Shown in pieces: positions 33,997 through 45,660 of a stretch of 64,000 nt of DNA. The position numbers and the translations under genes are program-made. Origin of the DNA: Cycas panzhihuaensis (lineage: Eukaryota; Cycadophyta); NCBI GenBank assembly GCA_023213395.1, contig CM041465.1:134237741-134301740 (forward strand), written 5' to 3'. The stretch's first letter is position 1; the number at the start of each line of letters is the position of its first letter. Below the pieces are notes generated by a model. It did not search any database. It had not been told where the DNA came from and was given only the letters and a program-made list of their open reading frames with translations.

Positions 33997-36919
33997 ATGG
34001 AAGGCTACTATTCTGATTGGGCATACCATACCTTGGTCTCGGGAACTCAAGAGTTTATCGCATCCATTTTGGGATCCACCTAAGAGGGTGACGACCCCAT
34101 TTACTACCCGGGTGACTAACCTCACCCCTCTAACCTTCATCCTTCTGCTCATGCAGTAGAAGGCTCGCCTCTTCATGAGATTCACCATCTGATTGGTGAT
34201 TCTTATGAGGAGCTCCCTGAGGGATCTCTATCATTTGAGGTCCCATCGACCTCTTATGGTTATAAAGATACACCTCCCGCCAATGTGATTGAAGTTATCA
34301 GTGAGTACTTTTGAGAAACTCGCCTTCAACCACGTCCCAGGTGGTTTGAAGAAGCCTTACGTGGTAGCACCTCCTACGACGAGTAATCCTTCTGTTCACG
34401 CACACTCATCCCACTCTGTGTCTATACCTACTTTGGGTACAAGCGTCACACCCTCTATTCCTAGTCATGGTCCTAGTTCTTCAGGACCTATTCGTGGCAT
34501 GTCTTTTCCCCAGTTGGGGGTTAGCATGCCTTTTCCAACCCAAGCGAATGTGCCACCCCCAAACGTGGCACATGCGTTCCCTAGTAGGCCTAGAGGTCCT
34601 ACTAGTACTACTGCCACTAACTATGTGGGACCAACTCCCACATATGTTCAAAGCCCATCCAGTGGTCCTTCCTTTTACTTACCCCTAGGTTATGCATCTC
34701 AACCTTGGGGGCAGGGTAGGGGAAACCATCTTCCAGCCTATACTACTAGGCTTACGACCAAATCCTAATGAAATTATTTCCATGATCTTTGCAGGGCGAC
34801 GCCCTTAAATGGTTCTATCGTCTCCCTACTCACTCTATCTTTTCATTCCAGCAATTGGTGGATGAATTCATCAACTACTTTAATGTAGCCTGTCTATTCG
34901 AGACCAAAATGAAATCTCTCCTTTTGCTCAAATAGAGTCATGATGAAATGAATCGTGACTTTGTGAGACAATTCCATGACCTCCTTCACTCCACTAAGGC
35001 CAAGTTGCCCGAGGAGTTGAAGAGAGATCTTTTCGTTAATGCACTTCGCCTCAAAGTATATGTGGAAGTCCTCAAAATGCACGATCGTGAAATACTTAGC
35101 ATTAGAGGCTATTGAGATCCAAGCTGGACTCAAGAGGCCTCTTAAGCCCTCGCAATGTCATGAGGCACCTCCCCCATCCAAGGAAACTAAACCTTCATAA
35201 CCCGCCAGGTCTACTTCTCATTCAACTGAGAGGACTTTAGACCCCCTTACTTCTGCCATATGCTCATTCGAGTGTATGATGAAGGAACTTAAACTCCAAA
35301 GCCCTTCATTGCCAACCTCCAATAAACTAATTTAATAAGCCTCTCATGTCGTTCCCCCTAAAGGAGGTAGTACCCAACCTTCTCAAGCGAGGAAAGCTGA
35401 CCCTCTACTTGAGAAGAAGTGGTGCTCCATCCATGGGGAATGCTTTCATGATGACTTGTGTTATCAAGTACAACACCCTCATGATGCCCCGCCACGTGAT
35501 GCGTCTCCTAGACGGGCATCAAGGCCCAATCTCGATCAACCCATTTATAAGGATCTGTTCCCCAAACATGGGGAGTGTGATCGCAACGCTTAACAAAGAA
35601 ACAACCGAAACCGAGGTAGATCTCCTGATTCTTGCCCTTCACACGGTAGAGGGAAGGGTGCACGAGGCTCATAATCCTCTTCGCATTCCCCTGACCACCG
35701 TGCTCCTTCGCCTTTACAATCTCATAACAAAGGAAAGGAGGTTGTCCAATTGCTTGAGACCACTCCATTGTATGCCTTAACCTGGTCTCAAGCCACTAAA
35801 GAGGCATCTGATGCCTCTTCATCTGCATCTCACCTTGATCCTCTTTTAGAAACTTCTCTTCCGGAACCCCATGCACTTCCCAAGACTATTCCCGTACACC
35901 CTAGCTGTTACGATTTTCGAAGGGCACTTACCCAACCTATGAAGGGTAAGCCCTTCTCTATCGTTGACGAGCTCTACACCATCGCTGCGGGGATGTCCTT
36001 GATGGACGTCTTGAGAAGCTGCCCTGAGCAATGTACTCTTCTTCTTGAAGCTCTTGGCCAACAAGATGCTTCCATCCATGCAGTAGGTGCTACCTCCCAT
36101 GGACCACCTGTCATCTCATTTAATCCCAGAGATCTCCCGTCTCCCAGTAAGTGGGAGAAGCTTTTGCATTACCCATTCGTCATTACCATTGACACTCCTA
36201 ATTTTATCATAAAGATGACCATTATAGATAATGGCTCCTTGGTTAATGCTATACCTGTGCGTATGCTCAAGGAGCTAGGCATAGTAGCTCTTGAGTCTGT
36301 CCCTTGGAAATGCCAAGGGTATGATATGACTGAGAAGTCCCCTTTAGGGACAGTCTCCTTCTCCCTCACCTTAGAAAGGAAATTTGTTTCTGTCAAAGTT
36401 GTTGTACTCAATATCGATGTGGAGTACAACCTCTTGTTGGGCTGACCATGGCTCGACCAAATGGGAGCAATCTGCTCTATGTGTTAGGGGCAACTTAAAT
36501 TTGTCCATGAAGGATGAGTTAAAGTTGTCGCTCGTGAGCCTATGCCATCTCACACCTCTCATCCAGCCTATCAGGCTGTCTTCGATGATGAAGATAGTGA
36601 TCCTGAGGAAGCTACCCCTTCTGTGGGACCTTTGTTTTAGAAGACTGACCTTCATCAGTCAAACCCTATGCCATGTCATGAGCCGAACCTAGTTAGGTTT
36701 ACCCCTATTGGCATAAGTGGTTACGGTTACTTAGCTGTCACGGGTGATTCTAAGTCAGATATCAAGGGTTATGAGCCCTCTCCTCGACGTGTCACCCTGG
36801 TTTCACGAGCACCTAGGGGGATATCTCGATCGAATATTCCCACTCCTCCTCATGCCACATTGGTTCCCGAGCCGCTGGTCCTAAACCAACCACTTATTTT
36901 ACCTTCTCGGCCTCCTTGA
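33997..36919 (+). pseudogene. Tat-lineage gag and protease
   Basis: Gag may start at ATG 33997 (MEGYYSDWAYHTL). A Pro/Ser-rich linker follows (34289-34768, open for 159 codons), then the gag core at about 34795-35140 (GDALKWFYRLP, FINYFNVACLFE, DEMNRDFVRQFHDLL, LPEELKRDLFVNALR). An open frame of 231 codons (35750-36445) carries the protease: TMIIDNGSLVNAIPVRML-type text, with IDNGSLVNAIP as the active-site word in the Tat style, then YNLLLG-stop-PW and LKFVHEG. In-frame text continues to 36919. Tat elements normally follow this with reverse transcriptase; here that is missing. Stops within gag at expected Gln and Arg codons show it is dead. Confidence 0.8.
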
Positions 36920-37221
36920 GCGATTTCACATAGGCGTTCGCGTCGACAAACCACTCGTAGAGGCACTTCTTCTTGACGCTCTAGATCCTTACCTAGGACT
37001 AGAGCCACTCTTACTCAGATGCAACCTTGCCACATGATCCATTGCGTGCTAGGTCTGTTGCACTCATCTGGTTCTGACCATATCGAGTTTACTGGTAGGC
37101 CTAGTCACACTGGGCCTACCCTTTGTCACCTATCTCCTATTCTGCATGTGACTACCCCTACCCCTATGTGGTCTAGGCACATCTCTTTCTCCCCTCAGCA
37201 ATTCCTTTGCCACGCTCCAAA

Positions 37222-37577
37222 ATGAGCCTAAACTACCATCTTAAGTTTGTTCCCGTTCCTCCCAGCCATGGGTGGGATGACGACTTAAGATGGTCTTCTT
37301 CAACTCCTTCTGGTTCCTTCCGCGGAACCCGTGTTCCTATTTCTTTTGGGACCTTGTCCTCCTATTTGGGCATCCTCCAGTTAGGACGACGCTCTAGAAT
37401 GAGCCTAAACTGCCATCTTAAGTTGTTCCCATTTCTCCTAGCCACAGGTGGAATGGTAATTTAAGATGGCCTTTTCTGTGTCTTTCTGGTTCCTCCCGTG
37501 GAACCCGTGTTCCCATATTCGTTTGGGACTTTTGTCTTCCTATTTGGGCACCCCCCCAGTTAGGATGATGCTTTAGA
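37222..37577. repeat. Two 177-bp tandem units, each with an inverted repeat
   Basis: ATGAGCCTAAACT begins units at 37222 and 37399, similar to the ends at CTTTAGA or CTCTAGA. Each contains an inverted repeat: CCATCTTAAGT (37236-37246) with ACTTAAGATGG (37283-37293), a perfect 11-bp stem around a 36-base loop, and in unit two CCATCTTAA (37413-37421) with TTAAGATGG (37461-37469). It sits where pol should begin. Confidence 0.85.
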
Positions 37578-37850
37578 GTATCGTTACTCCTCTCTCTCAC
37601 CCGGTGTTTCCTTCACATATCCTGCTATGCTCCTCCATGGACATGCGTATCACTCTATTTCTAACCTCACACCTCTCTATCACCCCTACTCATAGTGGAC
37701 GTGTGTGCTCCTATTAGATATATAGCCATGCATGGAAGGAAATATGTGCATCATATAACAAAGCATCTATAACATACATAACAAACATACATGTCATCTG
37801 CCACACATAATATACACATCATCTCATTTTAAAATGGGGTACCAATTACC

Positions 37851-37890
<40 letters not shown>

Positions 37891-38639
37891 CATCAAAATC
37901 ATATGTCACGTCGTACATATGGGAAGCCAGTGTCCTTGCAGGGGGGGTACAATCATATGACTCTATATATGACCCCCTAGAGGCCCGTGCTTTCCCCATC
38001 AAAATCTAATACATATGTCCTACTCTACTATTACCCTGCTCCTAGGGCACCATCTCCTAGTTGGTGTGATCCCTCTCCTGGGGACCATATCCCTTCGAGG
38101 CTCCTCCTGGGCCTCCACGAGCTCCTTGCCTTGCTCCCCTCATCACGTGGCCATCTTGGGGTCGTCGTTGTCGTGTGGGTGTATATCCTACTCCTGCTCG
38201 ACCTCGACACCACCTAGTCTACCAGCTGATCGTATTTGGCCTAGGTACGATCTCTCTCACTCTCCACTCCTTGGAGATACTCCTCTAGCACTACTATCTG
38301 GACCATTCTCCTTGTGTCTCCACCTGCTTCTCCCTGGGCCTCTAGAGCCTGTACCCATCTCTACAGCGCATCTCGCTCACCCCTAGCCTCATCCAACTCT
38401 CGCTGCATCTATCCTTTGAATGCTATGTGCTCTTGGGACTCTACAGCCTAGATGTCTCTCACCCTCGCCAATGGGGTGAATGCCGCCATGTGTGCACCTA
38501 CCGATCTAGGCATATCCTTTGCCTGGATGGGTAGTTGCCCCTCTGCATACACTTGAGGGAACATCTCCCTCACCATAGCCTCTACCAACTGCCTAATCTC
38601 TGCGGTACCTATGAATCCAACATACTATATATCAGTGTA
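37578..38639. other. Tat element interior without a supported gene, with an (AT)n tract
   Basis: This stretch holds an AT run at 37852-37887 and the GTACC-ATTACCCC text around 37845. The part from about 37990 is pyrimidine-rich on the plus strand, giving open readings on both strands with no recognised domain. On the minus strand it may be the low-complexity 3' end of the plant-mobile-domain gene. Confidence 0.45.
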
Positions 38640-39766
38640 TATCAAACTGTATGCTGAAGTAAAACTAAATCAAACTATCTATCTGGCTATCAAATGACAA
38701 GGAAATGGTTAGGCCTCACCTGCCGTGGCCGTTGGCTCCTCTACTCGTGCGATGACCTCTCCTCCTGGCTCCCTGCCAGCTGTTGGTACCTCCTCCTTAG
38801 GTACCACCTCTGCCTGGGCCTCTCTCCTCACCGGGACTGGCTCTGCTATCGCCTCTCCAGATCTCCTCATGATCCGTAGCCTACGGGTCCTCGTCACTGG
38901 CCCCTTGCTCTCCTCTACAGCTCCTTATGGGCCTGCCTCTCCTCCGAAAGTCCTGGATGGTCCCACTACTCCTCCTGTCGTCCCTGATGGACCTGCCTCT
39001 CCTACAGGTTGTGATGGGCTGGCCCTATCTCCTCCATCGTCATCATCACTTGGGAGCGCCCCTGCTCCGCCTACCTCATCGTCGATGTCCCACCTCACTG
39101 CCTTATACAGATCTGCCACGTAATCTATCATAGTGAGGAGGTCCAGCGATGTCGCCTCCACTAAGTGCTAGACATGGGACTGATCCTCTATCCCCTCAGT
39201 CTAGTCTACCATCTGTGGACCATCGAGGCCTACTCTGTAATAGGGTATGGTCCCCCCACTGGTGTCACTGCTCCAAAGTGATAAAAAAACCAGCACTACA
39301 GTAACGTGATGTATGATAGTCCTCCTATGTCGGTCATCCTGATAGCATCGAGCTGCGTAATAAGGTTCGTCGCTATCAGGGTAGCCCAGTCCATCCTCTC
39401 GCTAGCCTCACAACGGCGCACTGCATCCATCCATCCCCCAGGGATGTCTCTATAGTTCTATTTTTGGGAAACCTAGAACAGAATGCACAGCGTAATAAGT
39501 TTCCTCACCTAAGGAATCCTGGACATCACCATAGTTTGGAGAGGAACTCCTCTCCTCTTCCATCTGTCTGTTCCTATGAAAAATGTTGCTGCCTCCTGAT
39601 GTTCTGCCTCATTGCTAGGCAGCGCTCCCAGTGTCATCAACCTCCCAGTCGTCGGTACCCCCAAAATCTGCCGAATATCCCTCAGCGTCACTATCACATC
39701 CCCCACCTGGGGTAGATGGAAAACATGCCTCCTCTTATCCCATTGAGATACAATATCAACTAGCAA
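38640..39766 (-). pseudogene. Plant-mobile-domain (PMD) gene on the antisense strand, C-terminal part decayed
   Basis: The minus-strand frame 39766-39509 (85 codons) reads IVSQWDKRRHVFHLP, then GDVIVTLRDIRQILGVPTTG. This is the signature core of the plant mobile domain found in MAIN-like proteins and in some transposons (FHLP, then TLxD and LG.P..G). Downstream, separate minus frames at 39161-38925 and 38897-38709 give an acidic, Gly/Pro/Ala-rich tail (DDEVGGAGALPSDDDDGG). Stops and shifts separate them. Antisense extra genes, some with PMD, are known in plant Tat-lineage elements; here it occupies the place of pol. Its function is unknown. A real start upstream, perhaps at 40573, is unproved. 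Confidence 0.65.
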
Positions 39767-41119
39767 CCTCTGATCTGATGTAAACTAAGGTGTCTTCAGG
39801 GCCTTGAATAGACCACACCTCCACAGAATCCCCTTGTCCTCCCTGGACATCATCTCCATATAACTAAGCATCGCCATACCTATGTTCCCATGATTATCCA
39901 CCGCGATAATAGCCTACCAACACCATAAAATAGTCAGAATCAAGTCTGTGTTAGTCTTATATCTTCTTGGCTATCTCTCAACTCTTTCTGCTTGAGATTT
40001 AGGGCCTCATGGACCCTCATCTTCTTTTTTCTGCAAGTCTGCCTTCATACCACGCTAAACTTCGCAGTACCACAAAGTTTAGCTTGGGTCCCGTGGCGAT
40101 CGGGGCCCTACGGCAAAGATCATGGCACCGCGATTTTTGTCACGGTACGAATGGCACCCCCCCCAAAAGGGGCGGGTTTCTACCCCAAAAATCAAAAAAA
40201 AAAAACCTTTGGGTGGACCCCGTAGGGCCTACCGGGACCAGGGCTCCCTAATGCCCAGGTCCCCCCTCTTTCTGGGTCCAATTCAGACTCTGAGAGGCCA
40301 TCTTCTAGCCATACGAGGCACAAAAACTACCTAAAAATCAATAAAAAGTATTCAATTTCAAACTTTGAAATGGGATGGGTTTCGTAAGATCCACTTACTG
40401 GATCTGGTCTCATTGTCACCATCGCGTCCTGCTGACCCAACTGTCTCTCTCTGTGCTCCGATCCAACGGTCTGATCTCCCCCCGCGTGCCTCTAAAGCCA
40501 GGTAGTACTCCATTGTGTAAGGAAATGGCTCTGGTTTCTCATGAGAGCTGGCGAAAATGAATTCATTTTCCATTGAATTTCCTTATATATGCAGGGGCCC
40601 CAATGGGCACTACCTCTGTTTTTGCTCTCACAATAATTGTTGGAACCGTCACGTTCCCCTGATCACCTTGGTCTTCTGGACCTGTCACTTGTTGCATTCC
40701 TTTGGTACCCTTTTTGCTCTTTCTTGCAAGTGCATTTATGGCACCTCATCATTGCGCCTTTTCCACAGGGCCCTTTTGCCTCGTTTTGCATGCCACTTCT
40801 GTGCATGCCTGAGTTTATACTCGTTTGGCTCGTTTCACTGTCCTAGACTTGTTTCCGTAGCCCTTTTCTGCTCCTGGGGTCTTCAAAGGGAAGGGTCCCC
40901 CATCCGGGGGCATGTTCTACTTCCTAAAGCGACCTTTGGTACTCTAGGGTGCCCTTTTTTCTGCCCGCTCTCTAGTAGCGGCCAGACTGCTTGCTCTTGT
41001 CCTTGGGTAGCCTCATTGTGAGGTCCCCCTACCCTCTGCAGCCACTCATTCCTTACCGTTCGAGCCTCTCTTTCGCTCTATTATTATTTTTTTTTATCAC
41101 TAGGATTTTGTGTTCACCC
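39767..41119. other. Tat element interior, possible 5' region of the antisense PMD gene
   Basis: A 71-codon minus-strand reading (40573-40358, MENEFIFASSHEKPEP) lies upstream of the PMD frame. On the minus strand a TATATAAGG word is at about 40596-40588. A short A-run is at 40192-40204. Plus-strand open readings (40557-41021 and others) are rich in Cys, Phe and Leu and show no domain. Confidence 0.4.
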
Positions 41120-41570
41120 ATGTCCCTCTACCTTTTTACCGACGACGGAAGCCGTGGTAACCCTGGACCTTCTACTGCTGCTTGGATCCTTCGTAGCCCC
41201 TTCTAACATGATTTCCTACACTTTGGGATCTTCCTCCCTGAAGCAACCAATAACGAAGCCGAGTACATGGCCATTATTGAAGCCCTTACTAATGCTCTCT
41301 ATTTCCATAACGGACCCATCATTCTGCTTTGTGATTCTTAGGTTGTGGTGTCCCATCTCACCCAGGTTTAGCAGGTGTGATGCCCTCACCTGAGAGCCCT
41401 CACTTCGGCTGCCAGATCTCTCTTGGTCTGCTTCTTATCTGTTGACATTTAGCACATCCCTTGGGACCTCAATGCTGAGGCAGACATCCTCGCCTGCCTC
41501 ATCCTTAAGTGTCACCTCCCTCTTCTTGGTGACCGCCTTTGAGAGACTTGTTTAGCCAGCCTGTTACTTA
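41120..41570 (+). pseudogene. Archaeal-type (aRNH) RNase H
   Basis: From ATG 41120 the frame reads MSLYLFTDDGSRGNPGPS, the first catalytic Asp and GNPG loop of archaeal/bacterial-type RNase H. It continues with NNEAEYMAIIEAL (catalytic Glu), LLCDS followed by a stop in place of Gln (second Asp), and LNAEADILA (last Asp region). This differs from the usual Ty3 RNase H. Such an extra RNase H is known in plant Tat elements, normally next to reverse transcriptase or integrase. Here it stands alone before the 3' LTR. Four or five stops, at expected Gln, Arg or Trp codons, break it. It would have removed RNA from the RNA-DNA hybrid during copying. Confidence 0.82.
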
Positions 41571-41904
41571 AGTCTCTGGTCACCTTTATCCCAACCTGCT
41601 TATTTTTGTCTATTGGGTGCCCTCATATCACTCGTTGCCCTTCAGCAATGGGGGGCATCCCCCTCATTGGCTTTCTCCACCTACAGATCGACTTTTAGAC
41701 GGTGCATAGGTAGCCCCTATGTTATCCCCATCTCTGTCTCCCTTATCCACGCATTCTGCCATGACACTCACTGACACCCTTAGTCCATATGTTGTTCATG
41801 GTTTGTTTATATATATATACATGTGCTACTAATGGTTTTTAGTTATCAGCATTCACCATCATACCATGCTTCCGAGCGGTGAGGCTCTGCTACCAAGGGG
41901 GCAG
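41571..41904 (+). other. Tat element 3' untranslated region with polypurine tract
   Basis: This holds no coding signal. It ends in CCAAGGGGGCAG (about 41893-41904), the presumed second-strand primer next to the LTR start TGTTTCCTGGC. Confidence 0.65.
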
Positions 41905-44523
41905 TGTTTCCTGGCTACTGGGAATGGACTTGAGATGCATTGACTCAGGTAAACTCAGGTATATGTTCTTGCTCCTCTCTTCACTCTTGTTTGACCAAGG
42001 TTATCTAGTGTAGATTGCCTGACGCATGTTTACCTACCATTTGCATGACTGCATTACTTTCCTGCCTGATCACATTGTCTGCGCTTGCCGCACGCCACTC
42101 AGCCTATGACGACCCACTGTGGGGGCACTCCTTAGCGAGTGTTACACCCCATATAGCACTTAGCCACCCAAATCATCTCCATAGCCCCTTGGATGCCTTA
42201 GTTAGTTTCATCTCACCCATGACAGCATTCTACCTATACTTTGATTTGTCTTCCAAGTATGATAGGATCCCCGGTTGAGACCCGTTCCTCTTTTTTGACC
42301 ATGTGTTAGTCATTTGGGTACTAATTCCCAGCTTATTTAGCCCTAACATACTTCCTATTTGACTTTAGACCCCATTTTTGACCTGATTTTGGCCTACAGG
42401 TCTGCACTGCTATAAACTTAGTGGTACCATGATATTTGTCGCAGTACTGCGATGTTTACCGTGGTGCGACTGTTGAAAAAAGTTTTTTAAAATAGACGCG
42501 GCAGTTCCCACTCTTTTCACAGGACTACCACGTGGCATCCATGCCTTTTGACTTCCCCATGACTCCAAACGTTCACTTAGGGTTAGTGGAAGATAAAAAC
42601 CAAAAAGTCAATCATTCTTGTTTCTTCTTCCTTCATTTTTTGATGACACTCCTACAGCTCTCCAGCACCTACTACAAACAGGCATTCTCTTTTGCTACTA
42701 TTCTTCCTATAGAGATTATTGTTGCATCTCAGGCTCAGCACCAGCAACTCAGGCCTCCTCTTACAGGTTCACATGGTGGAAAGAAGGGCATTCATAGGAA
42801 CTCTCCAAGGAGAAGCTCCAAGATCTCAACATCATAGCGGTTCTCATGGTGGCCTCTTCTCCAAACTAGCCTTCAAAGCCTGCCAAATGCAAGTTCTTTC
42901 TTCTATTTTCCAGCAGAAATAAACTCCTATTCTCTACTATAAGGTACTCTCCAATATTTACTCTAATATCCATGCTCTTTCCTTTACTTTTTGTGGATAG
43001 TGCTTAGTATATTTGCTTTTCTTGATTTTGTGCCCATTTGGCACTAGCTCTTGTACCTTGTGTTGTAGTGCTTCCCTTCATTTTCCTGCAAGTCCACTTT
43101 AAGGTGGCTATGCAGAGGGGGTGACATAAAGAAAAGTGGAGGGAGAAAGGTGGGGTTAGTCCCCCTTGCTGACCTTCTCCCCAAGGGTCCAAACCCTTCT
43201 TTTCTTTCCCCTTGCACCTACTGCCTCCCTTGAAGCTAGACTAGGGACTTGGGAGCCTACCTCTAAATCTGAACCAGCATTGGCAACCCCTTGCCATGCT
43301 GGTTTTAGACCCTCTTTTGCTAGTTTTGGGCACCACATAAGCCCCAAAACCACTCTCGGTTGGTTCATAACCTGTAGCCTATACCAACTGGATGATCTGC
43401 TGCTCATAGCACCTCGCCCTTTGGGTGTGCTTACACGCCATCCTACTACTTTCTCTCCTCTTTTACTTGTTGCCATACACAACTGATATAGTTTATTTCT
43501 TCTTCCCTAAGGCCACGTGGAGATTTCTATGGGTGAGCTAGCCATTCCGAGGCTAACTCTTTTGCTTTGGGTACTGGTTAGTATGGTTGCTTATTGGAGT
43601 CTCCTTTGGAGTAATATGCATGTGTTCTTGAGTTAGTTTGGTTTCAGCTCATTTATATTTACGTATATATACATTAGATATACTTGGTATCCCCTCTTCC
43701 GGGAGGGAGAAACTTGGATGTTTTGACTGACAGGTTTTGCAATCGTGAAGATACGCACGAGATGAGCCGATTAACAGGTTAGTCTCTTATTGGTTGCTTT
43801 TCCTCGTTTCTCTTTTTTGCTTCTTTTCCTCACTTTACTTCTTTCGCATACTTTGGGGAGGTAAGTTAGCCCCTTCGACTGCTCATGGCAACCATCGTCG
43901 GCTAGTCTCACCTATGCGACAAGTGGAGTGAGAAGGTGCGTAAAGCAACAAGAATCGTAACACTTCATTCGAACACCATGTCCAGGTATTCCTTTCTTCC
44001 TTTTTGTTCTTTCCTATAGCATTCTTTCCATGCATATGTTTGCATAATAAAAATACATAGGAAATGGAAAAAGGGGAAGGAATACATCTTTGCATTTGTA
44101 TGTTTTTTTTATTCGCAGTTGCTGTTATTATACATAGGTAGTCTTCCTTGAACACGAGCTACTCATCTCTCGCTCCTTTGACTAGCTTACACGTAGATAT
44201 TATACTATGCACACCCTACCTACACATTGCCTTCTCTCTTCCTTGAGAAGACGCAACCCTTTAGGTCCCTTCTTCCTCTTCCCGGCCATCCAAGGGGTAG
44301 GAGGGCCTCACATTTTGGGATGACCCAAGGCCTCACCTTGCGTCTCTTCCCTAAGATCACCTTGAAGCAACTAGGCACCATTTGTAGGTCCCGAATCCAT
44401 GCTCCGACGCACGAATGCCCTACATGGTGATTTCTTACCGATCAACCTGACTCATAACCTGACTTAGTTTTATATAGCCATATCTTGCTAAATGTGGGAA
44501 ACCACCCCACGGGAAGTGTTTTA
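41905..44523 (+). repeat. Tat element 3' LTR (2.6 kb)
   Basis: It begins TGTTTCCTGGCTACTGGG and ends GGGAAGTGTTTTA, followed by target duplication GAATC. It is 2619 bp against 2618 bp in the other copy. Confidence 0.92.
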
Positions 44524-44528
44524 GAATC

Positions 44529-44886
44529 TAACTTGTAAACTGTATCACAACATTGTGAAAAGAATTCCCTTAGTTCTTAGAGATTTTTTTAAAGCATCCT
44601 AAGTCCTTTTTAAGACTTTTTTAAATTTTTTAGGACATTTTGATGTTTATTGCTAAGTAGAGGATGGTTGATGAGCCACCTAAAATATGCATATTCATTA
44701 TTTAGGGTTCTCTCAATAAGTGTGCCTAAGCCAAAGGAGACCACAGTGGTGCACTTTTATCTAAAAGTTCTATAATACTATCATTTAGTGTTTTGTGACT
44801 CATGTTGAATCCCATTTCTTAATATGTAGTATGTTCTACTGAAGGTTATCTTTAACAGTACCAATTTTAGTAAGTTGAAAGCCAAC
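44529..44886 (+). other. Copia-1 leader, second part
   Basis: This continues the leader interrupted at 31117. No gene is visible. The ATG at 44887 is the first in the gag frame. Confidence 0.6.
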
Positions 44887-45660
44887 ATGGAGCCAGTATT
44901 GATGGTGAATCAATACTAGAGAATTGCTAAGGCAAAGATAGATGTGATCCCACTTGATCATAAAGAGTGAGTGCAACTTAAGAAGAAGTGATTTATGGCC
45001 ATATGATTATTAAAATTATCCTTGACACCAGACTACAGGGATTTGGTTCATAATCTAGAGCAACCAGACGAAACCTAGATAAAACTATATGATACTTTTG
45101 AGAAAAAGAAGACAAATGAACATTTGGCCCTAATGTTGGAGCTACTCAATTATAGAGTAGAAGATGAGACTAACATCAGTTCCTATCTAAATAAAATTAC
45201 TAACTTGAGGAATAAGCTAGAAGACTCAAAGACAAATTTGATTGATGATACACTATTGTTTATAATAATCATGTCAAATTTGCCAACTACATTTGCCACC
45301 TTTTAGACCATATAAAGCATAGATGAGATGATGGAGGCAAAAACCTTTGATGGTATTAAGAACCTTATTCTATAAAAGGATGATAAGTTGAAACATCATG
45401 GAATGCTTAGAGGTTATGAATCAAGTTAGGCCTTAGCCATGAAAATGCAGAGGAAAGAGGTTGTTTAAGAGGAGAAGTTCACACAGATGTTTAGAGAAAG
45501 TTTTTAGGAGAAGAAGAAATTTAATGGTAAATGTAACTACTATAAAAAGGAAGATCATAAAGAGAAGAACTGTTGGTTCAAGAGATATGATAAATGCAAA
45601 GTAAGCTAGGATAATAAAGGGAAGAATGTTGTTGCATACTACATCCAAGTATTAACCTTA
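44887..45660 (+). pseudogene. Copia-1 gag
   Basis: The frame starts MEPVLMVNQY at 44887. A UBN2-type gag core follows (YRDLVHNLEQPDET, KLYDTFEKK, LALMLELLNYRVEDETNISSYLNKI, about 45020-45310; open for 60 codons from 45124). A zinc knuckle remnant is at about 45530-45575 (CNYYKKEDHKEKNCW, second Cys now Tyr). Stops replace expected Trp, Gln and Arg. The product would form the particle shell and bind RNA. It runs in the same direction as the pol region after it, and copia elements make one polyprotein. Confidence 0.82.

Larger units (their letters stand above)
31118..44523 (+). mobile_element. Tat-lineage Ty3 element with 2.6 kb LTRs, lacking RT and integrase
   Basis: Exact target duplication GAATC lies at 31113-31117 and 44524-44528. 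Very long LTRs (31118-33735 and 41905-44523) flank an 8.2 kb interior. The primer site TGGCGACCATACTAGGGA is of the Tat/Athila sort, not tRNA-Met. The interior holds gag and protease of Tat type, a tandem hairpin repeat, a plant-mobile-domain gene on the opposite strand, and an archaeal-type RNase H near the 3' LTR, followed by a polypurine tract (about 41895-41903). I find no reverse transcriptase, Ty3 RNase H or integrase motifs. Divergence over the first 262 LTR bases is 29 differences by hand, 27 of them transitions. The element is more G+C-rich than its surroundings. Confidence 0.88.

Noticed and set aside
37987-38386. Overlapping Pro/Ser/Leu-rich readings on both strands
   Set aside because: Low-complexity CTCC-rich sequence gives open frames in several phases. 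It may be the tail of the antisense PMD gene, but I cannot choose a frame.
40557-41021. 154-codon Cys/Phe-rich plus-strand reading
   Set aside because: It shows no motif. It lies upstream of the RNase H frame, but composition suggests a chance opening opposite the possible 5' part of the antisense PMD gene.
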